64,000 nucleotides of DNA from positions 83,079 through 147,078 of the forward strand of contig NZ_AUAP01000003.1 in assembly GCF_000428785.1 (NCBI RefSeq), given 5' to 3'. The stretch comes from Conchiformibius kuhniae DSM 17694 (GTDB lineage: Bacteria; Pseudomonadota; Gammaproteobacteria; Burkholderiales; Neisseriaceae). The position numbers and the translations under genes are program-made. Positions 16,731-25,035 of this stretch are shown piece by piece. Position 1 is the stretch's first letter; each line of letters begins with the position of its first letter. The notes under the pieces were generated by a model. That model was not told the DNA's origin and made no database searches. It saw nothing but the letters and a program-made list of their open reading frames with translations.

Positions 16731-16805
16731 GCGCCCATCGTCTAGCGGTTAGGACATCGCCCTTTCACGGCGGTAACCGGGGTTCGATTCCCCGTGGGCG
16801 TGCCA
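16731..16805 (+). tRNA. tRNA-Glu (TTC)
   Basis: A 75-base cloverleaf starting GCGCCCATCGTCTAGCGG, with anticodon TTC in CCCTTTCACGG, T-loop GTTCGATT and encoded CCA. It lies 13 bases after tRNA-Arg and is co-transcribed with it. Confidence 0.97.
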
Positions 16806-16811
16806 ATTTCC

Positions 16812-16848
16812 TACCCCTGTTTCCCAAGCGGAAACAGGGGTATTTCAA
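16812..16848 (+). terminator. Terminator after the tRNA pair
   Basis: TACCCCTGTTTC and its perfect complement (12 pairs) around a seven-base loop, followed by TTTC, six bases beyond tRNA-Glu. Confidence 0.85.
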
Positions 16849-16869
16849 TGGCATGGAAAATCCACATTA

Positions 16870-17118
16870 GGGCGTGTCATCAATTGACCAAGTAAACCCC
16901 GCACCTCCATTTCCGCGCAGGTGTAGCTTGGGTTGGAGCGAAGCGCAAACCCAACAAAATCCATAAATTTTCGGAAAAATGTTGGGTTTTCACTTCGTCT
17001 TAACCCAAGCTATGCTTGTTTCACAAACATCAGGCAGTGGATTCCTGCATTCGCGGGAATGACGGCGTTTTGGTATTGTAATGATTTATAGTAGAAAATT
17101 TTAATTGATGACACGCCC
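16870..17118. repeat. Repeat A, copy with both ends and TA flanks
   Basis: GGGCGTGTCATCAATT at 16870 and its exact inverse AATTGATGACACGCCC ending at 17118, flanked by TA on both sides (16868-16869 and 17119-17120). The interior holds a dRS3-like palindrome (near 17042) and the inverted-repeat module C. The right TA plus the first element base form the TAG stop of the minus-strand yggS gene. Confidence 0.85.
16924..17012. repeat. Module C inverted repeat inside repeat A
   Basis: TAGCTTGGGTT at 16924 pairs with AACCCAAGCTA ending at 17012; inner arms GGTTGGAGCGAAG and CTTCGTC, with AAACCCAAC against GTTGGGTTT, give a long branched hairpin. A second copy lies at 22030-22117. Confidence 0.7.
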
Positions 17119-17807
17119 TAGCGTTTGCCGAAAATCGCGCTGCCTATCCGCACCATGGTTGACCCATGCGCCACCGCTTCCACCAAATCGCCGCTCATGC
17201 CCATCGACAAAGTGTCTGCTTGCGGGAAATCCTGCTGCAAACGGGCGAACAGCCTTGCCATTTCTTGAAACTGCGCCCGCACAAACTTGGGCGGATGCGC
17301 GGAAGGCACGCACATCAATCCGCGCAAATGCAGATTCGGCAGTGTTGCCACTTCGTGTGCCAAGGGCAACATATCATCGGGTGCAATGCCGTGTTTGGCG
17401 GGGTTGCCACTGATGTTGATTTCCAAGCACACTTGCAGGGGCAGCAAATCGGGTGGGCGTTGTTCGTTCAGGCGGCGGGCGGTTTTGGCGCGGTCGAGCG
17501 TGTGCAGCCATGCCGCACCTTCGGCGACGGCGCGGGTTTTGTTGGATTGCACATGCCCGATGATGTGCCACACCAAATCGGGGCAGGGGCTGTGTAATGC
17601 CTGTGCTTTGTCTTGCCACTCGCGCACATAATTTTCGCCGAAATCGCGCTGACCGGCGCGGTAGAGTGTTTCAATATCCTGAGCGGGAAAAGTTTTTCCA
17701 ACTGCCAACAGTGCCACGCTGCCGGTTTTGCGCTCGGCTTCGTGTTCTGCGGAACGGATTTGTGCCAATATATTGCGCCAGTTTTGTGCCAAAGGGTTTT
17801 GATTCAT
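17118..17807 (-). CDS. yggS: YggS-family PLP-binding protein
   Basis: A 229-residue single-domain TIM-barrel protein of the YggS/PLPBP family, which keeps vitamin B6 and amino-acid pools balanced. LLAVGKTFP holds the PLP lysine (about residue 38); FGENYVREWQDK, WHIIGHVQSNK and SMGMSGDLVEAVAHGSTMVR follow as in the family. The stop TAG is formed by the TA flank and first base of repeat A. The ATG at 17807 gives the family's normal N-terminus, although the ribosome-binding site is weak. The gene seems to stand alone. Confidence 0.93.
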   Translation of the reverse strand: MNQNPLAQNWRNILAQIRSAEHEAERKTGSVALLAVGKTFPAQDIETLYRAGQRDFGENYVREWQDKAQALHSPCPDLVWHIIGHVQSNKTRAVAEGAAWLHTLDRAKTARRLNEQRPPDLLPLQVCLEINISGNPAKHGIAPDDMLPLAHEVATLPNLHLRGLMCVPSAHPPKFVRAQFQEMARLFARLQQDFPQADTLSMGMSGDLVEAVAHGSTMVRIGSAIFGKR

Positions 17808-17839
17808 CGGTTTATTTTTTGGTGTTGGGCTTTTGCATC

Positions 17840-18029
17840 GGGGGTATCAATTGGCGATAAAGCCACTGTGCCGTCATTCCCGCGCAAGCGGGAATCCAAA
17901 ACAGATTCCAACAAACGTTGATAAAATATCGCTTGCCAAGCATCAGGTAGTGGATTCCCGCATTCCCGGGAATGACGGCTTTTATATTACACTGATTTTC
18001 AGTATAAAAATTTAATTGATGATACGCCC
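17840..18029. repeat. Repeat A, copy with dRS3 pair, reverse orientation
   Basis: Intact dRS3-like palindromes at 17876-17895 and 17954-17973, and the end TTTAATTGATGATACGCCC finishing at 18029. The opposite end (near 17840) is degenerate. It lies between the divergent side of yggS and the 3' end of the porin gene. Confidence 0.7.
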
Positions 18030-18032
18030 AAA

Positions 18033-18070
18033 CAAAAAGGTCTGCAACCGTGATGATTGCAGACCTTTGT
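18033..18070 (-). terminator. Terminator of the porin gene
   Basis: Minus strand: AAAGGTCTGCAA, a nine-base loop, TTGCAGACCTTT then TTGTTT. It lies about 47 bases after the porin stop. Confidence 0.85.
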
Positions 18071-18116
18071 TTTCTAATGCAGACGGCGCAGGATTGCGCG
18101 GTCAGGCATCAGGTGT

Positions 18117-19289
18117 TTAGAAGCGGTGTTTCAGACCCACGCCGACAGTACCCACACCAGTACGGCTTTCTTTTTCCTTACCAAACTGAACGTAGCCGAT
18201 TTGGCTGTTCAGCTCGGTACGTTTGGAGAGATGGTAATCTGCACCGATAACACCTTGAATGTATTTGGCATTGTCGTCTTTTACAATTTTCAGCTCATCG
18301 TTATAGCCTTTGGCATTGAAACCGTAGGCTGCGCTGCCTTTCAGGGTTACCGCATCGTTGATGGTGTACGCGGCGGAAGCGGCAACTTCTTGGAAGCGTA
18401 CCAAGCCTGCATCAACATTTTGTGCGTGTTGGTATGCCAAGCCTGCGGTTACGGTGTCGTTGCTGAAGCCTGCTTGTGCCACAGCTTGATAGCCGTATTT
18501 GTGTTTGGCACTAACTTTTTCGCCCTTTGCTGTGCGTACTGCATATTCGGCATTATTGGCACCGCGTTTTACCGCAGTGGCTGCCACATCGGCGAAGAAG
18601 CCGCCTCCCGGTTGTTGGAAGCTTGCGCCAACACCGTAAACAGGACGGTCAATGCGTTTGTTGCCTTTGTCGCCATCGGCATCGTTGGCATCGCTGCCGC
18701 CCATGCGGTTGTTGTCGCTGGGGGATACATAGGCTTTGGCAGTGAAACCGCCCATATCAGGCGTGGTGTAACCAACGGCTACGCGGCGTTTGGTAACGTC
18801 ATTAGAACGAGTGAACATGCCCAAGCCCGCAGCGCCGCTGTCGTATTCCCATTGGTCGAGTTTGCCGTTTACTTCGGTAACGGGGTTGTGAAAATAACCT
18901 GCTTTCACTTGACCGAAAGCGCCTTCCAAGCCGATGAAAGAATCGCGAGTGCCGAAACCTTTGGATTCATTCACTTTGCCCATGATAGGCTCAAATTCGC
19001 CAGTGGCGGGGTTTTTCTTCATACCGACCACAACATCTTTAGCTGTGCGACCACCGGCAATATCAACACCTTGTTCCAATTTCCAAATGGCTTTCAAGCC
19101 TTCGCTCAATTGCTCTTGACCTTTGAAACCAATGCGCGAACCGTAGTCCACGATGTTGGTTACGGTGCCTTTGGTGTTTTTCTCTTTGCTCACTTCCACA
19201 CCGCCTTTGATTTGGCCGTACAGAACCACTTCGGCCATAGAAGCGACAGGCAGGGCTGCCAAAGTGAGGGCAATCAGGGTTTTTTTCAT
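18117..19289 (-). CDS. PorB-type trimeric porin
   Basis: A 390-residue general porin of the neisserial PorB/beta-proteobacterial family. The signal peptide MKKTLIALTLAALPVASMA precedes EVVLYGQIKGGVEVS, the standard first strand, and the last residues VGLKHRF give the C-terminal Phe. GSRIGFKGQEQLSEGLKAIW is the strongly conserved second-strand block. It forms diffusion pores in the outer membrane. The ATG at 19289 is chosen over one nine bases upstream because AAGGA is nine bases before it. It has its own promoter and terminator. Confidence 0.93.
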   Translation of the reverse strand: MKKTLIALTLAALPVASMAEVVLYGQIKGGVEVSKEKNTKGTVTNIVDYGSRIGFKGQEQLSEGLKAIWKLEQGVDIAGGRTAKDVVVGMKKNPATGEFEPIMGKVNESKGFGTRDSFIGLEGAFGQVKAGYFHNPVTEVNGKLDQWEYDSGAAGLGMFTRSNDVTKRRVAVGYTTPDMGGFTAKAYVSPSDNNRMGGSDANDADGDKGNKRIDRPVYGVGASFQQPGGGFFADVAATAVKRGANNAEYAVRTAKGEKVSAKHKYGYQAVAQAGFSNDTVTAGLAYQHAQNVDAGLVRFQEVAASAAYTINDAVTLKGSAAYGFNAKGYNDELKIVKDDNAKYIQGVIGADYHLSKRTELNSQIGYVQFGKEKESRTGVGTVGVGLKHRF

Positions 19290-19401
19290 TTCTGTCATTC
19301 CTTAAATTTAGAAACAAAACAACGAATGTGCATGGAATGCAATCCGCATCGGTTTTTAAAACGCCCCAACCCGCCGGTTGAAACGCCTCAATTCAGGTAA
19401 C

Positions 19402-19430
19402 AATATAAAGGTTTCGCCCGAAAAAAACAA
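19402..19430 (-). promoter_or_regulatory. Porin promoter
   Basis: Minus strand: -35 TTGTTT, 17 bases, -10 TATATT. This would give a leader of about 105 bases before the porin ATG. Confidence 0.6.
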
Positions 19431-19768
19431 ATCAATTTTTGCGTTTTGGCGGATTTTTTCGCGGTTTCTGCCTTGCCCGAGTGCGGGAAAGGTGGCGGAA
19501 ACTTTTGGAAAATCAGGAAAATTCGCAAAAAATCAATCGTCAAAACCCCATGTTGCGCCAACGGGGGTGTTGTGTGTTTCATACAACTTGTGCCGTTGGT
19601 GCTGATGCCACCCAAACTGTATCACGGGGTATTCTAGCATATTTTTTGGGCGGCGGCAGGTTTTTTGCTGTTTTTCGGTGTACGGGGCGTGGCTTGTCTG
19701 CTTGTGCCGTAAGGCTTTGTCCTTCAGGTTGGGGATATAAGGGGCGTACTGCGAAACAGTCCTTCCTA
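19431..19768. other. Intergenic stretch with no recognised feature
   Basis: About 340 bases between the porin promoter and the next copy of repeat A. Short frames here have no convincing ribosome-binding site or recognisable product, and I see no RNA gene. Confidence 0.5.
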
Positions 19769-19953
19769 GAGTGTGTCATAATTTAAATTCTTGAATTAAA
19801 AATAAATATATTAAAAAATTGCCGTCATTCCCGCGAATGCGGGAATCCACTGCCCGATGTTTGGCAAGTGATGTTTTATCACGGTTTGTTGTGCTTTGAC
19901 TTGGATTCCCGCCTGTGTGGGCATGACGGTGTGGTGGTTTTTCGGTTGATGTC
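19769..19953. repeat. Repeat A, copy at the 3' end of mutL
   Basis: The left end GAGTGTGTCATAATTT follows TA. An intact dRS3-like palindrome lies at 19827-19846 and a degenerate one near 19904. The right end is decayed (TTCGGTTGATGTCA), and the mutL TGA stop lies in it. Confidence 0.7.
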
Positions 19954-21778
19954 ATTGTCCGCGCAGAAACAGTTTGTCCAAGTCGTCCAAGCTGAGTTTG
20001 ACCCATGTGGGGCGTCCGTGGTTGCATTGGTTGCTGCGGGGGGTGTGTTCCATGTCGCGCAGCAGGGCGTTCATTTCGGGCAGGGTGAGTTGCCGCCCCG
20101 CACGGACGGAGTGGTGGCACGCCATGGTGCCGAGCAGTCGGTTTTCGTGTGCTTCCATCAGGGTGCTGCTGCCGATTTCGTCCAGTTCGCGCAGCATTTG
20201 CCGCAGCAGGTCGGGGGCGTGGCGGTGGGCGAGCATGGGGGGCAGGGCGTATAGGGCGATGTGGTCATCGGGGGTGTGGCGGGCGTCCAAGCCGAAGCTT
20301 GCCAAGGTGTCGCGGTGTTCGGTCAGGGTGGCGCATTCGGTGCGGGTGGCGGGAAATTCGATGGGAATGAGCAGTTTTTGGGTGTCGATGCGCCCGTTGT
20401 CGCGGCGTTGGCGTTTCATTTGTTCGTAGCGGACGCGTTCGGCGGCGGCGTGCATGTCGACCAAGATTAATCCGTCTGCGGCTTGGGCGAGAATGTAGGT
20501 GCCGGAAAGTTGGGCAAGGGCGAAGCCGAGCGGGGGGGTGTCGGCTGCGGTGGCGGGGGGCGGGGTGGCGGCAGACGGTGCGGGGTCGGGGCGGTACAGT
20601 TCGGTGTAGTGTTGCAGGGCGTTGCGGTTTTCGTTCAGGCGCGGGGCTGGGTGTCGGGTGGCGGGGGCGTAGGGGGCGGGCGTGTGTTTGGCGCGGTGTT
20701 CGGTGTTCGGCATGGCGGGCGTGCCGGCTTGGGGGGCGGTGGGCGCAGGCAGCCGTTCGGCAGGCGCGGCAACGCTTTCGGTGAGTGCGGCGCGGGTTTG
20801 GGCAAGGGCTTTGTTCAGGCTGTGGAAGATGAGTTGGTGGACGGCTTGGCTGTCGCGGAAGCGCACTTCGGTTTTGGTGGGGTGGACGTTGACATCGACC
20901 ATTTCCGGCGGCAGGGTGAGAAACAGCACGTAGGCGGGGGAAAATTGTTGGTGCAGCACGTCGCGGTAGGCTTGTTTGACGGCGTGGCTCATGACTTTGT
21001 CGCGCACAAAACGGCGATTGACGAACAAAAATTGGTTGTCGCTTTTACCTTTGGCGAAGGTGGGTTTGGCAATCATGCCGTGCAGGTGCATGTCGCCCGC
21101 CGTTTCGTCCACCGCCAGCGCGGCGGCGGCGAAATCTTCGCCTGCAACGGCAGCAATGCGTTGGGCGTGGCTTTGCGGCGGGTGGCGGAAGATGTTTTTG
21201 CCATTGTGGCGCAGTGCAAACGCCACTTCGGGATACGCCAGCGACAGGCGTTCGGCGGCGGCGGCGCAATGGGCGTATTCGGTGGCTTCCGATTTGAGAA
21301 ATTTGCGGCGGGCGGGGGTGTTGAAAAACAGTTCGGCGATTTCTACTGTGGTGCCGACGGGGTGGGCGGCGGCGGTAACTTTGCTGATGCAGCCGTCTTC
21401 GGCGCGGATTTGTGCGGCGTGTGCGTCTGATGCGCGGCGGCTGGTCAGCGTCAGCCGCGACACGGCGGCGATGCTTGCCAAGCCTTCGCCGCGAAAACCC
21501 AAGCTGCCCACCCGTTCCAAATCGTCCAGCGAGCGGATTTTGCTGGTGGCGTGGCGCGACAGCGCGAGCGGCAATTCGGCGGCGGCGATGCCCGCGCCGT
21601 TGTCGCACACGCGCATCAGCCTGATGCCCCCGCCGCCCAGCTCCACCGCGATTTCGCCCGCGCCCGCGTCCAAGCTGTTTTCCAATAATTCTTTCAGGGC
21701 ATTGGCGGGGCGTTCGACCACTTCGCCGGCGGCAATTTGGTTAATCAGATGGTCGGGCAGGGGCGCGATGGCGGGCAT
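19952..21778 (-). CDS. mutL: DNA mismatch repair protein MutL, endonuclease type
   Basis: A 608-residue MutL. The N-terminal GHKL ATPase shows IAAGEVVERP, DNGAGI, and GFRGEGLASI, and the KSDNQFLFVNRRFVRD block follows. A Pro/Ala-rich linker occupies about residues 340-420. The C-terminal domain contains DMHAAAERVRYEQMK, matching the DQHA(x)2E(x)4E nicking motif, and CNHGRPTWVKL, matching CPHGRP. This predicts a latent endonuclease, as known for the gonococcal protein, consistent with lineages lacking MutH. The ATG at 21778 gives the normal start; a longer frame runs upstream. The stop lies in a degenerate end of repeat A. Confidence 0.95.
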   Translation of the reverse strand: MPAIAPLPDHLINQIAAGEVVERPANALKELLENSLDAGAGEIAVELGGGGIRLMRVCDNGAGIAAAELPLALSRHATSKIRSLDDLERVGSLGFRGEGLASIAAVSRLTLTSRRASDAHAAQIRAEDGCISKVTAAAHPVGTTVEIAELFFNTPARRKFLKSEATEYAHCAAAAERLSLAYPEVAFALRHNGKNIFRHPPQSHAQRIAAVAGEDFAAAALAVDETAGDMHLHGMIAKPTFAKGKSDNQFLFVNRRFVRDKVMSHAVKQAYRDVLHQQFSPAYVLFLTLPPEMVDVNVHPTKTEVRFRDSQAVHQLIFHSLNKALAQTRAALTESVAAPAERLPAPTAPQAGTPAMPNTEHRAKHTPAPYAPATRHPAPRLNENRNALQHYTELYRPDPAPSAATPPPATAADTPPLGFALAQLSGTYILAQAADGLILVDMHAAAERVRYEQMKRQRRDNGRIDTQKLLIPIEFPATRTECATLTEHRDTLASFGLDARHTPDDHIALYALPPMLAHRHAPDLLRQMLRELDEIGSSTLMEAHENRLLGTMACHHSVRAGRQLTLPEMNALLRDMEHTPRSNQCNHGRPTWVKLSLDDLDKLFLRGQ

Positions 21779-21863
21779 GGCGGGAATACTCGGAAGGGCA
21801 AAGGCGTACTTGTACCACGTCCGCACGCCGGTGGCAACCTGCCTTACGGCGTGTTGTTGGATA

Positions 21864-22194
21864 AATTTTCTGTAGAAAATCAGATTGATATAAAAATGAT
21901 GTTATTTCTGCGTAGGTGGGAAGCCACTGCACGATGCTTGACAAGTGATGTTTCATCAACGCTTTTTTAAATTTTTTTGGATTCCCGCCTGCGCGGGAAT
22001 GACGGTATTTTTATACTGAAAATCAGTGGTAGTTTGGGTTGGAACGAAGTGAAAACCCAACGATTTCATGATAAAACAATGTATTGTTTGGTTTGCACTA
22101 CGCTTCAACCCAAGCTACACCTGCTTCGATTTGGATTCCCGCATTCGCGGGAATGACGGTGCAGAGATTTTTCGGTCAACTGATGACACGCCCT
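21864..22194. repeat. Composite repeat A with embedded module C
   Basis: Intact dRS3-like palindromes at 21981-22000 and 22135-22154, partial left-end sequence near 21864, module C at 22030-22117, and a clean right end TGATGACACGCCC finishing at 22193. The last base touches the TAA stop of the TraB-type gene. The order suggests one element carrying or merged with another. Confidence 0.75.
22030..22117. repeat. Module C inverted repeat, second copy
   Basis: TAGTTTGGGTTGGAACGAAG at the left and CTTCAACCCAAGCTA at the right, with inner AAACCCAAC. It is the same structure as 16924-17012 with a diverged central part. Confidence 0.65.
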
Positions 22195-23138
22195 TAGTGC
22201 TTGGCGGGCAGCACGGGTTCGACCCGATAACCTTTTTCGCGCAACAGCTTAATCAAGCCTTGCTCGCCGAACAGGTGCGCCGCACCCACTGCCACCGTGT
22301 TGGCTTGTTTGTCCAGCATGGCGGTGAGCTTGGGCAGCCATTGGCGGTTGCGCCGCACCAGCAGCACATCGTTGCCGAATGTGCGCCACAAGGCGCGGTC
22401 GGCGGGCGGATAGGGCAGATACTGTTTTTCGTCTTCCATCTGGCGCCACAGTGCGGAAACCTGTCCGGTTTCGTACAGCTTCAGCAGGTTTTGTGCTTCC
22501 GCCACCTGATTTTGCGGACGTTTCAGCACCACATCGATGGCGCGAAGTACCGCATCTTCGGGCAAATCCTGAAAGATTTTCATTGCTTCCACACCTTCCA
22601 ATTCCGTTACTTCCTTGTTTTGCACCCGTGCTGCTTTTATCAGCAATGCATCGATGCCGTATTTTTCGTTATAACCTTTCGGCAATATCGCAAAATCCAA
22701 GCTCATCTTCACAAACCAAGGCTGCCAGCGTTGTTCGGGTTGAAACATGGCACGGATTCCGGCGTCTGCCACATGGCGGCGCAACACTTGCTGGAAACGT
22801 GCGTTGCGTTTTTCACCCAGTGATTCGCGCAGGGTGTGCGGTGATTGTGCCATGTTCATCATCAGCATGGCACGTTCCATGCCTGCTTTGCTTTGGAAAA
22901 ACGCTTCGTCAATTTGTGTTTCCACCACCAAGCGCGGGGTTTGCGCCAATGCCTGACGGTAGGCTGTGGGCAGGGTGTTGCCCTGTTTGCCGACATGCAC
23001 CGTGCCAATCAGGTAGCTGGTGGGGGTGTGGTCTTTGCTGATGCGCCAAATAAAGGTTTCGGCTTCGGGCGCAAGGGCGGCGCACCACGCCGACAGGGTC
23101 ATCAGCAGGGCGCAAAATACGTTTTTCATCATTTTCAT
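22194..23138 (-). CDS. TraB/GumN-family protein, probably periplasmic
   Basis: A 314-residue TraB/GumN (PF01963) protein with a signal peptide of about 22 residues. The paired GxxH motifs are present: IGTVHVG near residue 45 and VGAAHLFGEQGL near residue 290, the metal site of the related TIKI proteases. The bacterial role is not established. The start at 23138 is the ATG placed six bases after AAGGA in repeat B, and the stop TAA abuts repeat A. The whole gene is thus bracketed by the two repeat families. Confidence 0.85.
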   Translation of the reverse strand: MKMMKNVFCALLMTLSAWCAALAPEAETFIWRISKDHTPTSYLIGTVHVGKQGNTLPTAYRQALAQTPRLVVETQIDEAFFQSKAGMERAMLMMNMAQSPHTLRESLGEKRNARFQQVLRRHVADAGIRAMFQPEQRWQPWFVKMSLDFAILPKGYNEKYGIDALLIKAARVQNKEVTELEGVEAMKIFQDLPEDAVLRAIDVVLKRPQNQVAEAQNLLKLYETGQVSALWRQMEDEKQYLPYPPADRALWRTFGNDVLLVRRNRQWLPKLTAMLDKQANTVAVGAAHLFGEQGLIKLLREKGYRVEPVLPAKH

Positions 23139-23205
23139 CAAAATTCCTTTTTGATTGGAAACCCCGCCGTTTACGGCGGTAAAATTGTTTTTTATTCGGG
23201 GGAGC
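23139..23205 (-). repeat. Repeat B, 3' half (leader of the TraB-type gene)
   Basis: Minus strand: CCGCCGTAAACGGCGG hairpin, GGTTTCCAATC, then AAAAAGGAATTTTG directly before the ATG. The element is interrupted at 23205/23206 by a complete repeat A and continues at 23404. Confidence 0.8.
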
Positions 23206-23401
23206 GGGCGTGTCATTATTTAAATTTTTATACTGAAAATTCAGTGAAGTATAAAAAATCCGTCATTCCCGCGAATGCGGGAATCCACTGCCCGATGTTT
23301 GGCAAGCGGTGTTTTATCAAAGTTTGTCGTGCTTCGATTTGGATTCCCGCCTGCGCGGGAATGACGATGCCGTGTTTTTTCAGTCAATTGATGACACGCC
23401 C
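23206..23401. repeat. Repeat A, complete 196-base copy inserted in repeat B
   Basis: GGGCGTGTCATTATTT at the left, CAATTGATGACACGCCC at the right followed by TA, and two intact dRS3-like palindromes at 23265-23284 and 23343-23362. It is the cleanest short copy in the window and the best reference for the family. Confidence 0.85.
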
Positions 23402-23403
23402 TA

Positions 23404-23470
23404 AACCTGTCCGCATCAGGGCAGGGCATAGGGCGGTGCTTTATGTGCAGCTCTGTGCGTTGAAGCATAC
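23404..23470 (-). repeat. Repeat B, 5' half, downstream of the inserted repeat A
   Basis: Minus strand GCTTCAACGCACAGAGCTGC, CATAAAGCACCGCCC and the following GCCCTGCCC-rich part match the 5' half of other B copies. It encodes the last residues of EarP. Confidence 0.7.
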
Positions 23471-24570
23471 CATTGCGCCAAGCGCGATACGGCATCGCTT
23501 TGCCCGAACAGGAAGTGCTGCCATTGCCGTGCCGACTGCTGCCATGCGCTTTGGTGGTCGAGCAGGGTGTGCCACGCTTGGGTGCGGACGGTGTCGTTCA
23601 GGCGTCGTCCGCCGTTCAGTTCGGCGGAAAGGACGTGGTGTGCGGATTGGAGTTTGGCGGGCAGGGCGGCGGTGGGGTAGTAGTGTTGCCAGAAGGCGTT
23701 GAGTTTGGCGGTGTGGGCGGATTCGGCTTGCGGGTAGATGTGCCACAGCATGGGTTTGCCCGCCAGTTGCGCCCGCACGAAGCTGTCTTCGCCGCGTATC
23801 AGCAAGATGTCTGCCGACCACAGGATTTTGTCGAAATCGGCTTGGGCGACAAAGGGCAGCAGGTGGCAGTTGTCGGGCAGAACGCCGTTGTGGCGCAGGC
23901 TTTCGGCGCTGGGTTCGCCCGCCAGCCACAAGCGTGTGTGCCGTCCGCTTTTGGCGAGGGTGCGCCACCATGTTTGTAAAACGGGGGTTTTGTAGCCGAA
24001 GATGAAGATGTCGGTGCAGTCGCGGCTGCGGTCGGGCAGGCCCAGTTGGCGGCGCAGGTTGAATTCGTCGGCGTGGTCGAAGCTTTTTTGCCGCACGGCG
24101 TAGTCGGCTTCGCGCAGCAAACCGCCGCTTTCGGGCAAAAAGCCCATTTGCCAGAAGTATTTTTGCAGGTGGTTGGCTTGGAGCGATTTCATCAGGTGGG
24201 TGCGCAATGCCCAGTCTTCGGCGCTCAAGTATTCCCAGTTCAGGCAAACGGCGTTGTTGTCGATGATGATGTTTTGCACCTGCTCGGGCAGCCGGCAGGC
24301 GAAGGCTTCGATGGCGATGTCGGGCGGGGGGACGTGGCTCAAATCGGCGTATTGACCTTCCTGCCAGTGGCGCAGGTAGATGCCGTCGTGGTGGAGCGGC
24401 AAGACTTCGGGCAGGGACGGGACGATGGCGCGAAGTGCCGCCGCGTCGTCCACCCACAGGTACACGCTCCAGCCCAAACGCTGTGTCAGCTCCCGCGCCA
24501 AGCGCCATGAAACGCCGATGTCGCCGAAGTTGTCGATGACGGTGCAAAAAAGCCAGCATTTGGTTTTCAC
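23416..24570 (-). CDS. earP: EF-P arginine rhamnosyltransferase
   Basis: A 384-residue GT-B enzyme of the EarP (DUF2331) family. FCTVIDNFGDIGVSWRLAR near residue 8 is diagnostic, and DIFIFGYKTP and FVAQADFDKILWSADILLIR carry the TDP-rhamnose-binding region and the conserved RGEDSFVRAQLAGKP. EarP puts rhamnose on a specific arginine of elongation factor P so that ribosomes pass polyproline stretches. The last 15 or so residues are encoded by repeat B, so the natural C-terminus may have been altered. The efp gene is not in this window. Confidence 0.95.
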   Translation of the reverse strand: MKTKCWLFCTVIDNFGDIGVSWRLARELTQRLGWSVYLWVDDAAALRAIVPSLPEVLPLHHDGIYLRHWQEGQYADLSHVPPPDIAIEAFACRLPEQVQNIIIDNNAVCLNWEYLSAEDWALRTHLMKSLQANHLQKYFWQMGFLPESGGLLREADYAVRQKSFDHADEFNLRRQLGLPDRSRDCTDIFIFGYKTPVLQTWWRTLAKSGRHTRLWLAGEPSAESLRHNGVLPDNCHLLPFVAQADFDKILWSADILLIRGEDSFVRAQLAGKPMLWHIYPQAESAHTAKLNAFWQHYYPTAALPAKLQSAHHVLSAELNGGRRLNDTVRTQAWHTLLDHQSAWQQSARQWQHFLFGQSDAVSRLAQWYASTHRAAHKAPPYALP

Positions 24571-24742
24571 AAAAAGTCCTTTTTATGGTGGTTGTGGTCG
24601 GGTGGGGCAGACGCCCCTGCCGATTGTGGCACGTTGGCACGGTGGCGGGCAAGCTGAGGCGCGTGCCGCCGTGTGTTTGCGGCGGGTGCGGCGGCGGTGC
24701 GTGGTTTGCTTAAGTATTTTCAAACAAAAGATTTTTTGTATT

Positions 24743-24772
24743 TTGAAAATTTATGGTTCGGATTTTGATAAT
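24743..24772 (+). promoter_or_regulatory. Promoter of the structured RNA region
   Basis: -35 TTGAAA, 18 bases, -10 GATAAT, in an A/T-rich patch. It points towards the hairpins and terminator at 24909-25016. Confidence 0.6.
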
Positions 24773-24778
24773 AAATTG

Positions 24779-25016
24779 CGCGATGGGGGAATTTTGGTCA
24801 AAATAAAAACGCCATTTGCTACAAGGTGCTGACCCGTATCGGGCAGGAAGCTTGCGGCGGGTGCCAAAGTGTTGCCATTTTGCATCTGTGCGGGCAATGG
24901 ATTTCTCGGGTGCGGCGGTTTTCTCCTCCTTTTCCGCCGTACCCCCTGATTAACCTGAGGGTTATTCAGGCAAAACGGTTGTGTTTCAGCCTTTTTGCCT
25001 GAGTAACCCTTTTTTA
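24779..25016 (+). ncRNA. Candidate small RNA or attenuated leader
   Basis: About 240 bases from the predicted start to a strong terminator, with no credible reading frame. TTGCC/GGCAA closes a hairpin near 24873-24898. GGTGCGGCGG (24909-24918) and CCGCCGTACC (24934-24943) pair around the 15-base loop TTTTCTCCTCCTTTT, which is complementary to Shine-Dalgarno sequences. CCTGATTAACC (24945-24955) can pair with GGTTATTCAGG, which can instead pair with GCCTGAGTAACCC in the terminator. It could be a trans-acting sRNA, like neisserial sRNAs with C/U-rich loops, or a leader that controls the flavoprotein gene at 25171. No known riboswitch consensus is recognised. Confidence 0.55.
24959..25016 (+). 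terminator. Strong terminator with a competing upstream hairpin
   Basis: GGGTTATTCAGGCAAAA (24959-24975) pairs with TTTTGCCTGAGTAACCC (24993-25009, one G-U), followed by six T. The first arm can alternatively pair with 24945-24955. Confidence 0.85.
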
Positions 25017-25035
25017 CCGGTAACGGAATGGGTAT

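Noticed and set aside
24779..25016. Known RNA families (SRP RNA, TPP, cobalamin or FMN riboswitch) at the structured region
   Set aside because: I looked for their conserved cores and none fits; similarity to GGTGCTG of SRP RNA is limited to a few bases.
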